A stretch of 64,000 bases of DNA from contig NZ_CANNDS010000005.1 of the NCBI RefSeq assembly GCF_947503415.1, positions 62,001 to 126,000 on the forward strand. Reading direction: 5' to 3'. The position numbers and the translations under genes are program-made. Below are positions 26,184-36,962 of the stretch, one piece after another. The notes below the pieces were generated by a model. The model was given only the letters and a program-made list of their open reading frames with translations. It had not been told where the DNA came from and did not search any database. Origin of the DNA: an uncultured Tateyamaria sp. (GTDB lineage: Bacteria > Pseudomonadota > Alphaproteobacteria > Rhodobacterales > Rhodobacteraceae). Within the stretch, counting starts at the first letter, position 1, and each line of letters begins with the position of its first letter.

Positions 26184-27023
26184 TCAAGCGGGTTTGCGGG
26201 CGGAATAGATGTGGATGCAGGCCGGGATGCGCAGGCCTGCGCCTGTGTCGAACGGAGCGATGGCGTCTGCAACGGCAGTTTGAACTTGAGATGCGGCTTG
26301 CGCGTCCGCCTCGTGGTGTTTGACGGCGGCTTCGGCGGGTCCAATCTCCATCATCAGCGCTGCAGTGTGAGCGATGTCGCCCGGCGGAGTGAGGTCAATC
26401 TGGACCGTTTCGACCTGTGCCGTGTCGATGCCAGCGTCTGCCATCATAGACAGAGTGCGCGCGTCATCTTCGAAGGCAAAGGGGCCGGGCAGGGTGCGGT
26501 CCGTTTTGGGCATCGGACCAAGTACGCTCGCAGCCGCCTTGGCCGGTGCCATGAAATAGGGGTTCTGCGGCGCAGGCCCCCATGCGGCGAAGGTCATCGT
26601 GCCGCCCGATTTGAGGGCCGCGTTCAGGTTTGCCATCGCACCCACGGTGTCTTCGAAGAACATGACCCCGAAGCGCGAAATCATGGCGTCGAATGGCGCA
26701 TCGAAACTGTGCGTTTGTGCGTCCGCGGTCAGCAGCGACACGTTCGCAGCCCCCGCCACCCGTTCAGCGGCAAGGTCGAGCATGGTATGCGAGATGTCGA
26801 GGCCGGTCACATGGCCTGTGTCCCCAACCATATTGAGTGCGGCCCCCACGCTGACGCCTGTACCACAGCCAATGTCCAGCACGCGGTCGCCGGTTTTGAG
26901 CGGGGCATGGTCCATGACCAAATCCAGCACGGGACCAAGCAGCGCGTCCATTGCCTCTTGCTGCCGCACCCATTTGGGACCCGCGGCGTCGGTCCAGAAC
27001 TGTTCCTGATCTGTGTTGGTCAT
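26184..27023 (-). CDS. class I SAM-dependent methyltransferase
   Basis: The 279-residue protein has a Rossmann methyltransferase core: motif I RVLDIGCGTGVSVGAAL, motif II VTGLDISHTMLDLAAERV, LLTADAQTHSF, and a post-core region FDAMISRFGVMFFEDTVGAMANLNAALKSGGTMTFAAW. This is the UbiE/COQ5-like type 11 group acting on small molecules; the substrate is unknown. Its start overlaps the stop of the upstream ASKHA corrinoid-activase gene by 4 nt (ATGA), so the two are translationally coupled. That pairing hints at a role near methyl or cobalamin metabolism, but this is inference. Confidence 0.85.
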   Translation of the reverse strand: MTNTDQEQFWTDAAGPKWVRQQEAMDALLGPVLDLVMDHAPLKTGDRVLDIGCGTGVSVGAALNMVGDTGHVTGLDISHTMLDLAAERVAGAANVSLLTADAQTHSFDAPFDAMISRFGVMFFEDTVGAMANLNAALKSGGTMTFAAWGPAPQNPYFMAPAKAAASVLGPMPKTDRTLPGPFAFEDDARTLSMMADAGIDTAQVETVQIDLTPPGDIAHTAALMMEIGPAEAAVKHHEADAQAASQVQTAVADAIAPFDTGAGLRIPACIHIYSARKPA

Positions 27024-29056
27024 GCGCGCCTCCGGCGTCTGCGGCCGCCTTCGCTGTCGCCGCCTGTGTTGAAACTGACGTCTGGCAGGGTCACCAGATC
27101 GTTCAGAATAGGGAACGGATCAACCGAGTTGGGGATGGCCGAAGCGTTTACGAAATGCTCCTGAAATCGCGGCTCGATGGCGGTTTCGACCTTGTGGATG
27201 CGGCGCACGGTCTCTTCGATCTCGCCCCGCGCATCGCGGTTCAGCAGGGCGATGCGCGCGCCGGTGCCCGCGGCATTGCCTGCCGAGGTCACCTTGTCCA
27301 GCGGCGCGTCGGGGATCATGCCCAGCACCATGGCGTGTTTGGAGGAGATGTGCGCGCCGAACGCGCCTGCCAGCACCACGCGGTCCACGGTATCGACGCC
27401 AAACTTGTCCATCAGCAGGCGCGCGCCGGAATAAAGGGCCGCCTTGGCCATCTGGATCGCCCGGATGTCCGGGTTGGTGATGGTGATGCGCGGCCCGCCC
27501 GTGGCGCTGCCATCGTGCAGAAGGTAGGCTTGGGTGCGCCCGTCGGGCACGCATCGGTCGGTGCCTGTCTGTGCCGCACTGCCAATAAGGCCAGAGGCGT
27601 CCAGCACGCCCGCAAGGCGCATCTCGGCAATCGCCTCGATGATGCCAGACCCGCAAATGCCCGTGATCCCGGTGCCTGCGGCAGCCTCGGCAAACCCATC
27701 CTCGTCGGACCACATGTCTACGCCGATGATGCGGAAGCGGGGTTCCTTGGTTGTCGGGTCAATCTCGATCCGTTCGATGGCGCCGGGGGCGGCGCGTTGA
27801 CCCGCCGTGATCTGTGCGCCTTCAAAGGCGGGTCCGGTGGGCGAGGAACAGGCCAATACCTTGTCCTTGTTGCCCAGCAGGATTTCAGCGTTGGTGCCCA
27901 CATCGACCACCAGAACAAGGTCTTCGGACTTGTCGGGCGCTTCGGACAACGCCACAGCGGCCGCGTCCGCGCCCACATGGCCGGCGATGCAGGGCAACAG
28001 GTAGATGCGGGCGGAGGGGTGAATGTTCAGGTCAAGATCATCGGCGCGCATCCGCAGCGCGTTTGAAGTGGCCAGCGCAAAGGGTGCCTGGCCCAATTCG
28101 AACGGGTCGATGCCCAGCAGGAGGTGGTGCATGACCGGGTTGCAGACAAACACCGCATCCACGATCAGCCCCTTGTCGATGGCCGCCTCGGTTGCGATCT
28201 GGGTGAACAGGGCGTTCATCCCCTCGCGCACGGCTTGCGTCATCTCGCCCGCGCCGCCCGCGTTCATCATGCCGTAGCTGACGCGGCTCATCAGATCTTC
28301 GCCAAAGCGGATCTGGGGGTTCATGATGCCGGACGAGGCGACGACCTCTCCGCTGGTCAAATCGCACAGATGCGCGGCAATGGTGGTCGAGCCCAGATCA
28401 ACGGCAAGGCCGTAGACCGCGCCTTCGTAATAGCCGGGCCAGATATGCATGATGCGCGGCGCGTTTTCATCGTCGCCAAGATGGATGGCCACAGTCACCT
28501 TCCACGCGCCCTTGCGCAGAACGGGTTGCAGGGCTTGCAGGATGTGCAGGTCGGCGTGGATGTTGGTGATGCCCCAATCGGTCTCGATCGCGGCAACAAG
28601 CCGCTCCAGATCACCTGAGGGGTCGTGCATGTCCGGCTCTTCCACTTCAACATAATAGAGCTTGGTCGAGGGGTTCATGACGATGTCGCGCGCCTCGGCC
28701 CGCTTGCGCACAACCTGCTTGTGAACCTGGCTTTCGGGCGGCACGTCGATGACCACATCGCCCTGCACGGTGGCCTGACAACCAAGACGGCGGCCGGGGG
28801 TCAGACCACGCTTGGATTTGTAGCGCTCTTCGACCTTGTTCCAGTCCGACAAGGCGTCATCCTCGACCGTGACACCATGCTTGGGAAACTCGCCATAGCT
28901 GGGCGTGATCTGGCATTTCGAACAAATGCCGCGCCCCCCACAAACGCTGTCCAGATCCACGCCCAACTGGCGCGCCGCCGTCAGAATGGGCGTGCCAACG
29001 GCGAAATGGCCGCGCTTGCCGGAGGGAGTGAAAACGACGAGTGGATCGGTGCTCAT
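27020..29056 (-). CDS. ferredoxin-ASKHA (DUF4445) corrinoid reductive activase
   Basis: The 678-residue protein joins an N-terminal 2Fe-2S ferredoxin domain (VCGGRGICSKC, with a later Cys in RRLGCQA) to a C-terminal ASKHA ATPase domain of the DUF4445/RamA type (GLAVDLGSTTIAAHLCDL, LVVDVGTNAEILLGN, GICGSGIIEAIAEM, VVLAGAFGAHI). Such proteins reduce Co(II) corrinoids back to active Co(I) at the expense of ATP. I chose ATG 29056, preceded by GAGGCG. No corrinoid protein or cobalamin methyltransferase is in the window. A client such as a split MetH lacking its own reactivation domain is possible. Confidence 0.88.
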   Translation of the reverse strand: MSTDPLVVFTPSGKRGHFAVGTPILTAARQLGVDLDSVCGGRGICSKCQITPSYGEFPKHGVTVEDDALSDWNKVEERYKSKRGLTPGRRLGCQATVQGDVVIDVPPESQVHKQVVRKRAEARDIVMNPSTKLYYVEVEEPDMHDPSGDLERLVAAIETDWGITNIHADLHILQALQPVLRKGAWKVTVAIHLGDDENAPRIMHIWPGYYEGAVYGLAVDLGSTTIAAHLCDLTSGEVVASSGIMNPQIRFGEDLMSRVSYGMMNAGGAGEMTQAVREGMNALFTQIATEAAIDKGLIVDAVFVCNPVMHHLLLGIDPFELGQAPFALATSNALRMRADDLDLNIHPSARIYLLPCIAGHVGADAAAVALSEAPDKSEDLVLVVDVGTNAEILLGNKDKVLACSSPTGPAFEGAQITAGQRAAPGAIERIEIDPTTKEPRFRIIGVDMWSDEDGFAEAAAGTGITGICGSGIIEAIAEMRLAGVLDASGLIGSAAQTGTDRCVPDGRTQAYLLHDGSATGGPRITITNPDIRAIQMAKAALYSGARLLMDKFGVDTVDRVVLAGAFGAHISSKHAMVLGMIPDAPLDKVTSAGNAAGTGARIALLNRDARGEIEETVRRIHKVETAIEPRFQEHFVNASAIPNSVDPFPILNDLVTLPDVSFNTGGDSEGGRRRRRRA

Positions 29057-29162
29057 GTACGCCTCGAAAGTCATGGTTGCCCACACAATAGTCAGCACGG
29101 GGACGGGGGAAAGGTGTCAAACGACATGGGGTGTCACACACACGTCAGTTTTGCCCTCTTCA

Positions 29163-29212
29163 TCTTGCCAGATAAACTTCGGGGGGCCCGCAGGGCGGGG
29201 GCTGGCCCCCTC
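29163..29212 (-). repeat. dispersed intergenic repeat, copy B (downstream of agmatinase gene)
   Basis: Read on the minus strand, GGGGGCCAGCCCCC is followed by a GC-rich spacer, CCCCCCG and AGTTTATCTGGCAAGATG. The hairpin lies 6 nt after the agmatinase-like stop and could terminate its transcript. This copy has extra G/C bases between hairpin and tail compared with the other copies. Confidence 0.6.
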
Positions 29213-29216
29213 TGAC

Positions 29217-30173
29217 TTATCCGCTGGCGCGGGCGTGAAAGATAAAACCCAACAGGTTCATCAAAACTTGCGCGGCCAGAATGGCGGTCGATCCGGTGGG
29301 GTCATAATCCGGGGCCACCTCGACCAGATCAATGCCTACGATCTCGTGGCGCTGTGCGGCGGCCTGCAACATCTCAAGCACGTCATAATACAGAAATCCG
29401 CCATGGCTGGGCGTGCCTGTGCCGGGCGCGATGGAGGGGCAAAACGCATCAATGTCGATGGTGATATAGAGCCGCGCGCCTGCCGGAATGCGGTCAATTA
29501 CGCCACGTGGTCCCAGATCGCGCGCCTGCCGGACAGACAGGATATCGGACCCCATGGCCCGGGCGTCTTCATAGCCTTCCTTGGCGGTGGAACTGACATT
29601 GCGAATGCCCACCTGGGTGAGGCCCGTGACATAGTCGCATTCCGCCGCGCGCCGCATCGGATTGCCATGCCCGTGCCGCACGCCATGCCGTTCGTCGACA
29701 AAATCAAGATGCGCGTCGATTTGCAGGATGTGGATGTCGCCCTGACCGTTAAAGGCCCGGATGCAGGGAATGTTGACCGAATGATCGCCGCCGATGGTGA
29801 CGGGCAGGGCGCCTGCGTCCAAGGCTGCCCGCACGCCGGTCTCGATGTTGGCGTGTGACCTTTCTGTGTCGGTATGAATGATGTCTGCGTCGCCCATGTC
29901 CACGATCCGCACGGTTTCGGGCAGGTAAGTGGCGTCGTCTTCGTGATCGTAGGCCCCGGCATGGCCGAAGCTGAACAGGGTCGACGCCTCACGAACGGCC
30001 CGTGGCCCAAACCGCGCGCCTGATCGCCACTGCGTGCCTGCATCAAAGGGTGCACCAAGGATGGCGACATCGGCGTCCAGAGCCGCCCAATCCTCGATAT
30101 ATGGCCGTTTGCCGAACGTCGAAATGCCGACAAACGGCAGGTTCAGGCGACCTGTGTCGTAGCTGTTGGTCAT
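29217..30173 (-). CDS. speB: agmatinase-family ureohydrolase
   Basis: The 318-residue enzyme belongs to the arginase/agmatinase family, which cleaves urea from guanidino compounds using two Mn ions. Metal-binding motifs are intact: GGDHSVNIP, LQIDAHLDFVDE and TIDIDAFCPSIAPGTGTPSHGG. The hydrolysis of agmatine to putrescine is the default call; guanidinobutyrate or another guanidino acid is a real alternative in marine bacteria and cannot be excluded. ATG 30173 has AGGAG about 9 nt upstream. It is followed by repeat copy B. Confidence 0.88.
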   Translation of the reverse strand: MTNSYDTGRLNLPFVGISTFGKRPYIEDWAALDADVAILGAPFDAGTQWRSGARFGPRAVREASTLFSFGHAGAYDHEDDATYLPETVRIVDMGDADIIHTDTERSHANIETGVRAALDAGALPVTIGGDHSVNIPCIRAFNGQGDIHILQIDAHLDFVDERHGVRHGHGNPMRRAAECDYVTGLTQVGIRNVSSTAKEGYEDARAMGSDILSVRQARDLGPRGVIDRIPAGARLYITIDIDAFCPSIAPGTGTPSHGGFLYYDVLEMLQAAAQRHEIVGIDLVEVAPDYDPTGSTAILAAQVLMNLLGFIFHARASG

Positions 30174-30322
30174 CGATGCTCTCCTCTGCACGGCAACCCG
30201 TCGTTTCTGGCCGACACGAGAACGGAAGAAAAGCATTTACATACGCCTCAGTCAGCGTAACCTGTAGTTGTATTTTGTATTGATCCTTGTTTTACCACCA
30301 CTCACTTTGAACGGAGACTTCG

Positions 30323-31768
30323 ATGAAAAAATCACTTTTCACCGCGTTGTTGCCCTTGGCCGCCGCATTTTCCCAGCCCACGATGGCACAGGAATTTGGC
30401 GTTGAGATGCCAGTCAATCCAACGCCCGACACAGTTTTTCCCACGTCCGAGACCGAGATCAACAGCTGGATTTTTGGCACTTATGACAATGCCAAGATTT
30501 ACGAACATGGCTGGTCCGTCTGGGCGGGATTGACGACCCCCACTGACGTCACGGCGCTGGGGATCGAAAACGCGTTGATTTACCAGACATGGCTTGCACC
30601 ATTGGCAATTTACGACCTGACCATCGGCAATGAGGCGGCTCCGATCCTGGGTCTGCGCCAGCCTTTGCAGCATGCCAAAGGCGGCAAGGGCGCTGATCTG
30701 AGCAGTGACGCCACTGCCAATGATGCAGGTATCAAGGTGGATTACAGCGTGGCCGAAGTGGTCGCCTATTCCCCGACCTCCGCCCAGCACGCGCTCAGCA
30801 ACAAGCTGTTGCTGACGCAGACATTGCAAACCTATTTGGAGCAAGGGTACAGCGATATCCCGGCTTTCCCGCCCAGCACCGTTAACATCAAGCCCGTTTA
30901 CAAGTTGATCTCGGCAAGCGATCTGACGGAAGTGGGCGGGCGCAACCTGTATGCTATGCCTGCATGGCCGGGCACGCCCGACACGTCCAACTGGACGTCG
31001 GACCAATTGGCCAAGGGGTATCCCAATACGCTTTGGGGCCAGTGTACCTATATCGATATGGCCCTCGATGCTTCGACGACCGCAACGGGTGTCGATCCCG
31101 GGTGTGACAGCCCGGATGATAGCAATATCTTCAGCGTCTCGGATTTCATCAGCATTCCGGTGACCGACGCAGACATCGCCTATTTCAAGGCTGATTTTGA
31201 ACAGGCCGGAGACACGGCGGCGGTCGACAAGATTGCCGTCGGCGACACGCTGATCCTTGTGGGCATGCATGTCGGAACCCGCGAAACACAGCGGTGGACG
31301 TGGCAGACATTCTGGTGGGCGGCAGACCCTGATGCGCCCAACAGCCCCTCAAGTGTAGATCACGCCGCCGCGCGCCCGGACAGCCTGACCGCACAGGCCG
31401 CGCACTACGCCATGGCCACGGCCTATTCCATGCTGATCCCGGCCCAACCTATCGACAACGGCAACAATGTGGGTCAGCTCTTGCCTGCCTATAATCCGCA
31501 TCTCGAAGCGACCTTTGGCACTGGCACCTTTACAGGCGGCACGGGCCCGGTGGTCACCCCGGACGGGACCGTGACCACGAACTTGGGCGTGCAAAGCAAT
31601 TGCATGACATGCCACGGTCTGGCGGGCGTCGGGAACCCGAATTCGGCCTATGCCTCGAACATGTATGTGGCCCGCAACGCGCCCGGATTTGATGGTGGTC
31701 TCAAGGTTGATTTCAGCTGGTCCATCGCAGATGAAGCAAAGCCTGCACCTGTTGCTTTTGCGGACTGA
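30323..31768 (+). CDS. secreted protein with one c-type heme motif, function unknown
   Basis: The 481-residue protein begins with a signal peptide (MKKSLFTALLPLAAAFSQPTMAQ) and has GGAGA before the ATG. A single CxxCH motif (CMTCH) sits near residue 430, followed by GLAGVGNPNSAYASNMY. Most of the chain is an acidic, Trp- and Pro-containing domain I do not recognise. A covalently bound heme in the periplasm is likely from the motif; electron transfer or a sensor role is open. It stands alone between divergent speB and guaB, and a hairpin lies after its stop. Confidence 0.7.
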   Translation: MKKSLFTALLPLAAAFSQPTMAQEFGVEMPVNPTPDTVFPTSETEINSWIFGTYDNAKIYEHGWSVWAGLTTPTDVTALGIENALIYQTWLAPLAIYDLTIGNEAAPILGLRQPLQHAKGGKGADLSSDATANDAGIKVDYSVAEVVAYSPTSAQHALSNKLLLTQTLQTYLEQGYSDIPAFPPSTVNIKPVYKLISASDLTEVGGRNLYAMPAWPGTPDTSNWTSDQLAKGYPNTLWGQCTYIDMALDASTTATGVDPGCDSPDDSNIFSVSDFISIPVTDADIAYFKADFEQAGDTAAVDKIAVGDTLILVGMHVGTRETQRWTWQTFWWAADPDAPNSPSSVDHAAARPDSLTAQAAHYAMATAYSMLIPAQPIDNGNNVGQLLPAYNPHLEATFGTGTFTGGTGPVVTPDGTVTTNLGVQSNCMTCHGLAGVGNPNSAYASNMYVARNAPGFDGGLKVDFSWSIADEAKPAPVAFAD

Positions 31769-31773
31769 ATTGA

Positions 31774-33312
<1,539 letters not shown>

Positions 33313-33345
33313 GACATCAATGCGTTACACGGTTAAGGTGATGTT

Positions 33346-34506
33346 GTGACGCCCGGTGCACGTGTCGCGGCAGCCATAGACGTTCTGGACGCGATCGTAG
33401 CCGGACAGCCTGCCGCACAGGCGCTGACGAGATGGGCGCGCAACAGCCGTTTTGCCGGGTCCAAGGACAGGGCCGCGGTCCGTGATCATGTATATGATGT
33501 TTTGCGCCATTGGCGCAGCGATGCGGCGCGTGGAGGTGGTTTCTCTGGACGGGCGCGCATGATCGGCCGGATGCGCGGGCTCGGCGTTGATCCGGCGGGT
33601 CTTTTTCACGGGGAAGGGCATGCGCCTGCGCCGTTGTCCAAGGACGAACAACAGGCCGGCGAAGCGCCCATTGAAAGGGGCGTTGCGTGGGACTTGCCCG
33701 ACTGGTTGCTGCCTCTTTTCGAAGAAAGCCTTGGCACCGAAGCAGAAAGCACCGCGCAGGCGTTGACAGAACGCGCCCCTGTCACCCTGCGCGTGAACCT
33801 TGCGAAGACGAACGTTGCGGACGCGCAAGCCCGATTGGTTGAGGATGGCATCATGACCGTCGCAAACCCGCGCGCGTCTACGGCTTTGACCCTGACGGAA
33901 GGGGCGCGGCGTCTTCGGAATTCTGCATCCTATACGGAAGGCTTTGTTGAAATTCAGGATGCGTCTAGTCAGAGCGCGGTCTTGAAGTTCGGGTCCTCGG
34001 GACGTGCATTGGATCTATGCGCTGGCGGGGGCGGCAAGGCGTTGGCAATGGCCGCATTGGGGTGGTCTGTCACGGCAAGCGACATTGATGCCGCGCGTAT
34101 GAAAGACCTGCCACACCGTGCCGCGCGAGGAGGCCATGACATCTCCATCCACGCGCAGGAAGATTTGGCGAACTTGCCGAAGTTTGACCTCGTGTTTGTC
34201 GATGCGCCGTGTTCGGGTGCTGGAACGTGGCGCCGAACGCCGGATGCAAAATGGGCGCTGACACCTGATCGTCTGGACGCTCTTGTCGCAACACAGCGAG
34301 AGGTTTTGACCAACGCGGCCACGCTCGTGGCGCCGGGGGGCACGCTGGTTTACGCGACCTGTTCCGTTTTGAAACTGGAAAATGATGCACAGACGCAATG
34401 GCTTATCAGTCAAACTTCATCTTTTGTACTTCAGGAGCAGAGGCACTGGTCGGTCAACGCATGGGGCGATGGTTTCTACGCAGCACACTTGACGCGGGAA
34501 GTTTGA
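33346..34506 (+). CDS. RsmB/NOP2-family RNA cytosine-C5 methyltransferase
   Basis: The 386-residue protein has an N-terminal helical NusB-like region and a C-terminal methyltransferase domain. Visible motifs are LDLCAGGGGKALAMAALG (SAM binding), VFVDAPCSGAGTWRRTPDAKW (motif IV, Pro-Cys) and LVYATCSVLKLEND (motif VI, catalytic Cys). It methylates C5 of cytosine in rRNA or tRNA; RsmB acts on 16S C967 in E. coli, but the target here is unproven. The start is a GTG with AAGGTG upstream. It sits between guaB and cckA. Confidence 0.88.
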   Translation: MTPGARVAAAIDVLDAIVAGQPAAQALTRWARNSRFAGSKDRAAVRDHVYDVLRHWRSDAARGGGFSGRARMIGRMRGLGVDPAGLFHGEGHAPAPLSKDEQQAGEAPIERGVAWDLPDWLLPLFEESLGTEAESTAQALTERAPVTLRVNLAKTNVADAQARLVEDGIMTVANPRASTALTLTEGARRLRNSASYTEGFVEIQDASSQSAVLKFGSSGRALDLCAGGGGKALAMAALGWSVTASDIDAARMKDLPHRAARGGHDISIHAQEDLANLPKFDLVFVDAPCSGAGTWRRTPDAKWALTPDRLDALVATQREVLTNAATLVAPGGTLVYATCSVLKLENDAQTQWLISQTSSFVLQEQRHWSVNAWGDGFYAAHLTREV

Positions 34507-34592
34507 TCCGGCTTTACTCAACCAGAGGTTTATTTTGCTGCGATGCTTTGCCCACACGGGCCGCATCTGAACTGCGCACAAACGGGCACTGA

Positions 34593-34608
34593 TTAAGGTG
34601 CAATTAAC
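34593..34608 (+). promoter_or_regulatory. CtrA-binding site upstream of cckA
   Basis: TTAA-GGTGCAA-TTAAC is an exact match to the alphaproteobacterial CtrA consensus TTAA-N7-TTAAC. It ends 38 nt before the cckA ATG. CckA is the kinase that feeds phosphate to CtrA, so this would form a feedback loop. Confidence 0.65.
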
Positions 34609-34646
34609 CGTTTTGCTCGCAGAAAAGGCACAACGAATCGACATGG

Positions 34647-36962
34647 ATGAGGTGCCTGGTGTCCGAAAGCGCGCGATCGCTGCTCAGTTTGACCCGCCCC
34701 GAAAGGGATGGATCGCATCGTGCGGTCAGCCTGTTGGGGGCAGCGGTGCTGCTTGGTGTGATGGGCGCATTGGCGCCAGAACGGTTGATCCAGCTTGGTT
34801 TGCTGGCTGCGGCACTCGCCTTGACAGGGCTTGGGTTCGCGGTGGCGTTTTTCGCGCGCAAGTCGCGGTCGCAGCGCGACAGCACCATGTCGACGATCTC
34901 GGCCTTTATTGAAAAAGATGCTTCTCCCAGTTTCGTCTGCACGGCGGACGGTGAAGTGCTGCGAGCCAACGCCGCAGCGCGCCAAGCCTACGCCACACGG
35001 CGCGGCGAGACATTGGCTGGCACATTGCGCAATACATTCGCGAACCCGGGCGGCATCCTGTTTCGCTTGAAGAACCAGGCCGAAATTGATGGCGCAGCAC
35101 GCGAAGACATCGTCACGCGCAAAGGGCATATGCGTTTGGCCGTTCACGAAATGGAAGACGACACGCTGCTTTGGCGGCTTGAATCTGCGCCGGACACGGG
35201 GCAGGGGCGCGGTGCGGATGGCCCGGGCCTGCCCATGCTGATGGTCGGCCGGACCGGCGCGATCCTCTATATGAATGAAAGCGCGCGCAAACTTGTGGGT
35301 TCGCGTGCCAAAACGCTTGAATCGGTCTTTGATCAAGTTCCGTTGAAAATTGGAGCTGTCACTCCGTTGACCACCAGTCAGGGGCCGGTTGAAGTGCTTG
35401 TGACCAAGGTCGATGCGGGCGCGGGGCGCCGCGCGTTCTATCTGCTGCCTCCTCCTGAGGAGATGGAAAAAGGTGGTGCGTGGGCCTCTTTGGAAGATTT
35501 GCCTGTGCCCCTCGTGCGCTTTTCGCCCGATGGCGAAGTGCGCAGCTTTAATCGCAGTGCATCTGATCTGATCGGCGCAGCACTGAAAAAAGGCGAAAAC
35601 ATCTCGGATCTGATGGCGGGTTTGGGCCGTCCCATTGCCGACTGGTTGGAAGAAACCGTGTCGGGGCGGGCCGTGCAGCAATCGGAATTCCTCAGGCTGT
35701 CACGCTCTGACAAGGAGATGTTCGTACAGGTTGTCTTGAACCGTATGCATGACGACGGCGAAGTGTCCATCGTTGGGGTTTTGGCCGACGCAACCGAATT
35801 GAAAACGCTGGAGGCGCAGTTTGTTCAAAGCCAGAAAATGCAGGCTATCGGGCAATTGGCGGGTGGCGTTGCGCATGACTTCAACAACCTTCTGACGGCC
35901 ATTTCCGGACACTGCGATCTTCTGTTGCTGCGTCATGACCAGGGCGATCCAGACTATAGCGACTTGGTACAGATCAATCAGAATGCCAACCGTGCTGCGG
36001 CGCTTGTCGGCCAATTGCTGGCGTTCTCCCGGAAACAGACATTGCGCCCGGAAGAGTTGGATCTCCGGGACACGATGTCGGATCTGACCCATCTGCTGAA
36101 TCGCCTCGTCGGCGAAAAAGTCACGCTGACATTGTCTCATGACCCGGTGCTGAAGCCTATTCGCGCAGACAAACGGCAGCTCGAACAAGTGTTGATGAAC
36201 CTTGTGGTGAATGCCCGTGATGCAATGCCCGACGGCGGAGAGATCCAAATCGAAACGGAGTGCATGACCCTCGCCGAACCGCTGGAGCGCGACCGGGTCA
36301 GTGTGCCTGCCGGAGATTACGTGTGTTTGCGGGTTGTGGACCGCGGTGTCGGCATTTCCCCGGACAAGCTGCAAAAGGTGTTTGAGCCGTTCTATACGAC
36401 AAAGAAAACCGGCGAAGGCACAGGCTTGGGGCTCTCTACCGCCTACGGCATTGTGAAACAGACGGGCGGGTTCATTTTTGTCGACAGTACTCTCGGGCAG
36501 GGTACATGCTTTTCAATAATGTTCCCGGTACTTGAGGTAACAACACCCAAAGCGGTCGCACCAAAGGTCGCCAAGCCGATGGCGGAGCCAAAACATGGTG
36601 ATGGCGTCATCCTGCTGGTCGAAGATGAAGCGCCGGTGCGTGCCTTTGCAAGCCGGGCATTGCGCCTGCGCGGCTACACTGTGTTGGAGGCCGATTCCGC
36701 CGAAGCCGCGCTGAAGACACTGGAAGATGCGACCTTGAACGTTGATCTGTTTGTGACGGACGTCGTGATGCCAGGGAAAGACGGACCGTCATGGGTGCGC
36801 GAAGCGCTGCAAGAGCGTCCCGATGTGCGCGTCGTCTTCGTGTCGGGCTATGCCGAGGATCGCCTGAGCGATCAGCAACGGGAAATTCCCAACTCGGTGT
36901 TTCTGCCGAAACCGTTTTCACTCAACGATCTTGCCGAAACGGTACATCAGCAACTGCATTGA
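34647..36962 (+). CDS. cckA: hybrid sensor histidine kinase CckA
   Basis: The 771-residue protein has two N-terminal membrane helices, PAS-like regions (SPSFVCTADGEVLRAN and VPLVRFSPDGEVRSFN), an HDFNN-type kinase core with phosphorylated His410 in AGGVAHDFNNLLTAI, ATP-binding boxes NLVVNARDAMP and GEGTGLGLSTAYGIVKQTGG, and a C-terminal receiver with Asp705 in FVTDVVMPGKDG. This layout is that of CckA, which phosphorylates ChpT and thereby CtrA. In Rhodobacterales that pathway controls motility and gene transfer agents rather than viability. ATG 34647 is the likely start; GTG 34659 is possible. Confidence 0.93.
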   Translation: MRCLVSESARSLLSLTRPERDGSHRAVSLLGAAVLLGVMGALAPERLIQLGLLAAALALTGLGFAVAFFARKSRSQRDSTMSTISAFIEKDASPSFVCTADGEVLRANAAARQAYATRRGETLAGTLRNTFANPGGILFRLKNQAEIDGAAREDIVTRKGHMRLAVHEMEDDTLLWRLESAPDTGQGRGADGPGLPMLMVGRTGAILYMNESARKLVGSRAKTLESVFDQVPLKIGAVTPLTTSQGPVEVLVTKVDAGAGRRAFYLLPPPEEMEKGGAWASLEDLPVPLVRFSPDGEVRSFNRSASDLIGAALKKGENISDLMAGLGRPIADWLEETVSGRAVQQSEFLRLSRSDKEMFVQVVLNRMHDDGEVSIVGVLADATELKTLEAQFVQSQKMQAIGQLAGGVAHDFNNLLTAISGHCDLLLLRHDQGDPDYSDLVQINQNANRAAALVGQLLAFSRKQTLRPEELDLRDTMSDLTHLLNRLVGEKVTLTLSHDPVLKPIRADKRQLEQVLMNLVVNARDAMPDGGEIQIETECMTLAEPLERDRVSVPAGDYVCLRVVDRGVGISPDKLQKVFEPFYTTKKTGEGTGLGLSTAYGIVKQTGGFIFVDSTLGQGTCFSIMFPVLEVTTPKAVAPKVAKPMAEPKHGDGVILLVEDEAPVRAFASRALRLRGYTVLEADSAEAALKTLEDATLNVDLFVTDVVMPGKDGPSWVREALQERPDVRVVFVSGYAEDRLSDQQREIPNSVFLPKPFSLNDLAETVHQQLH

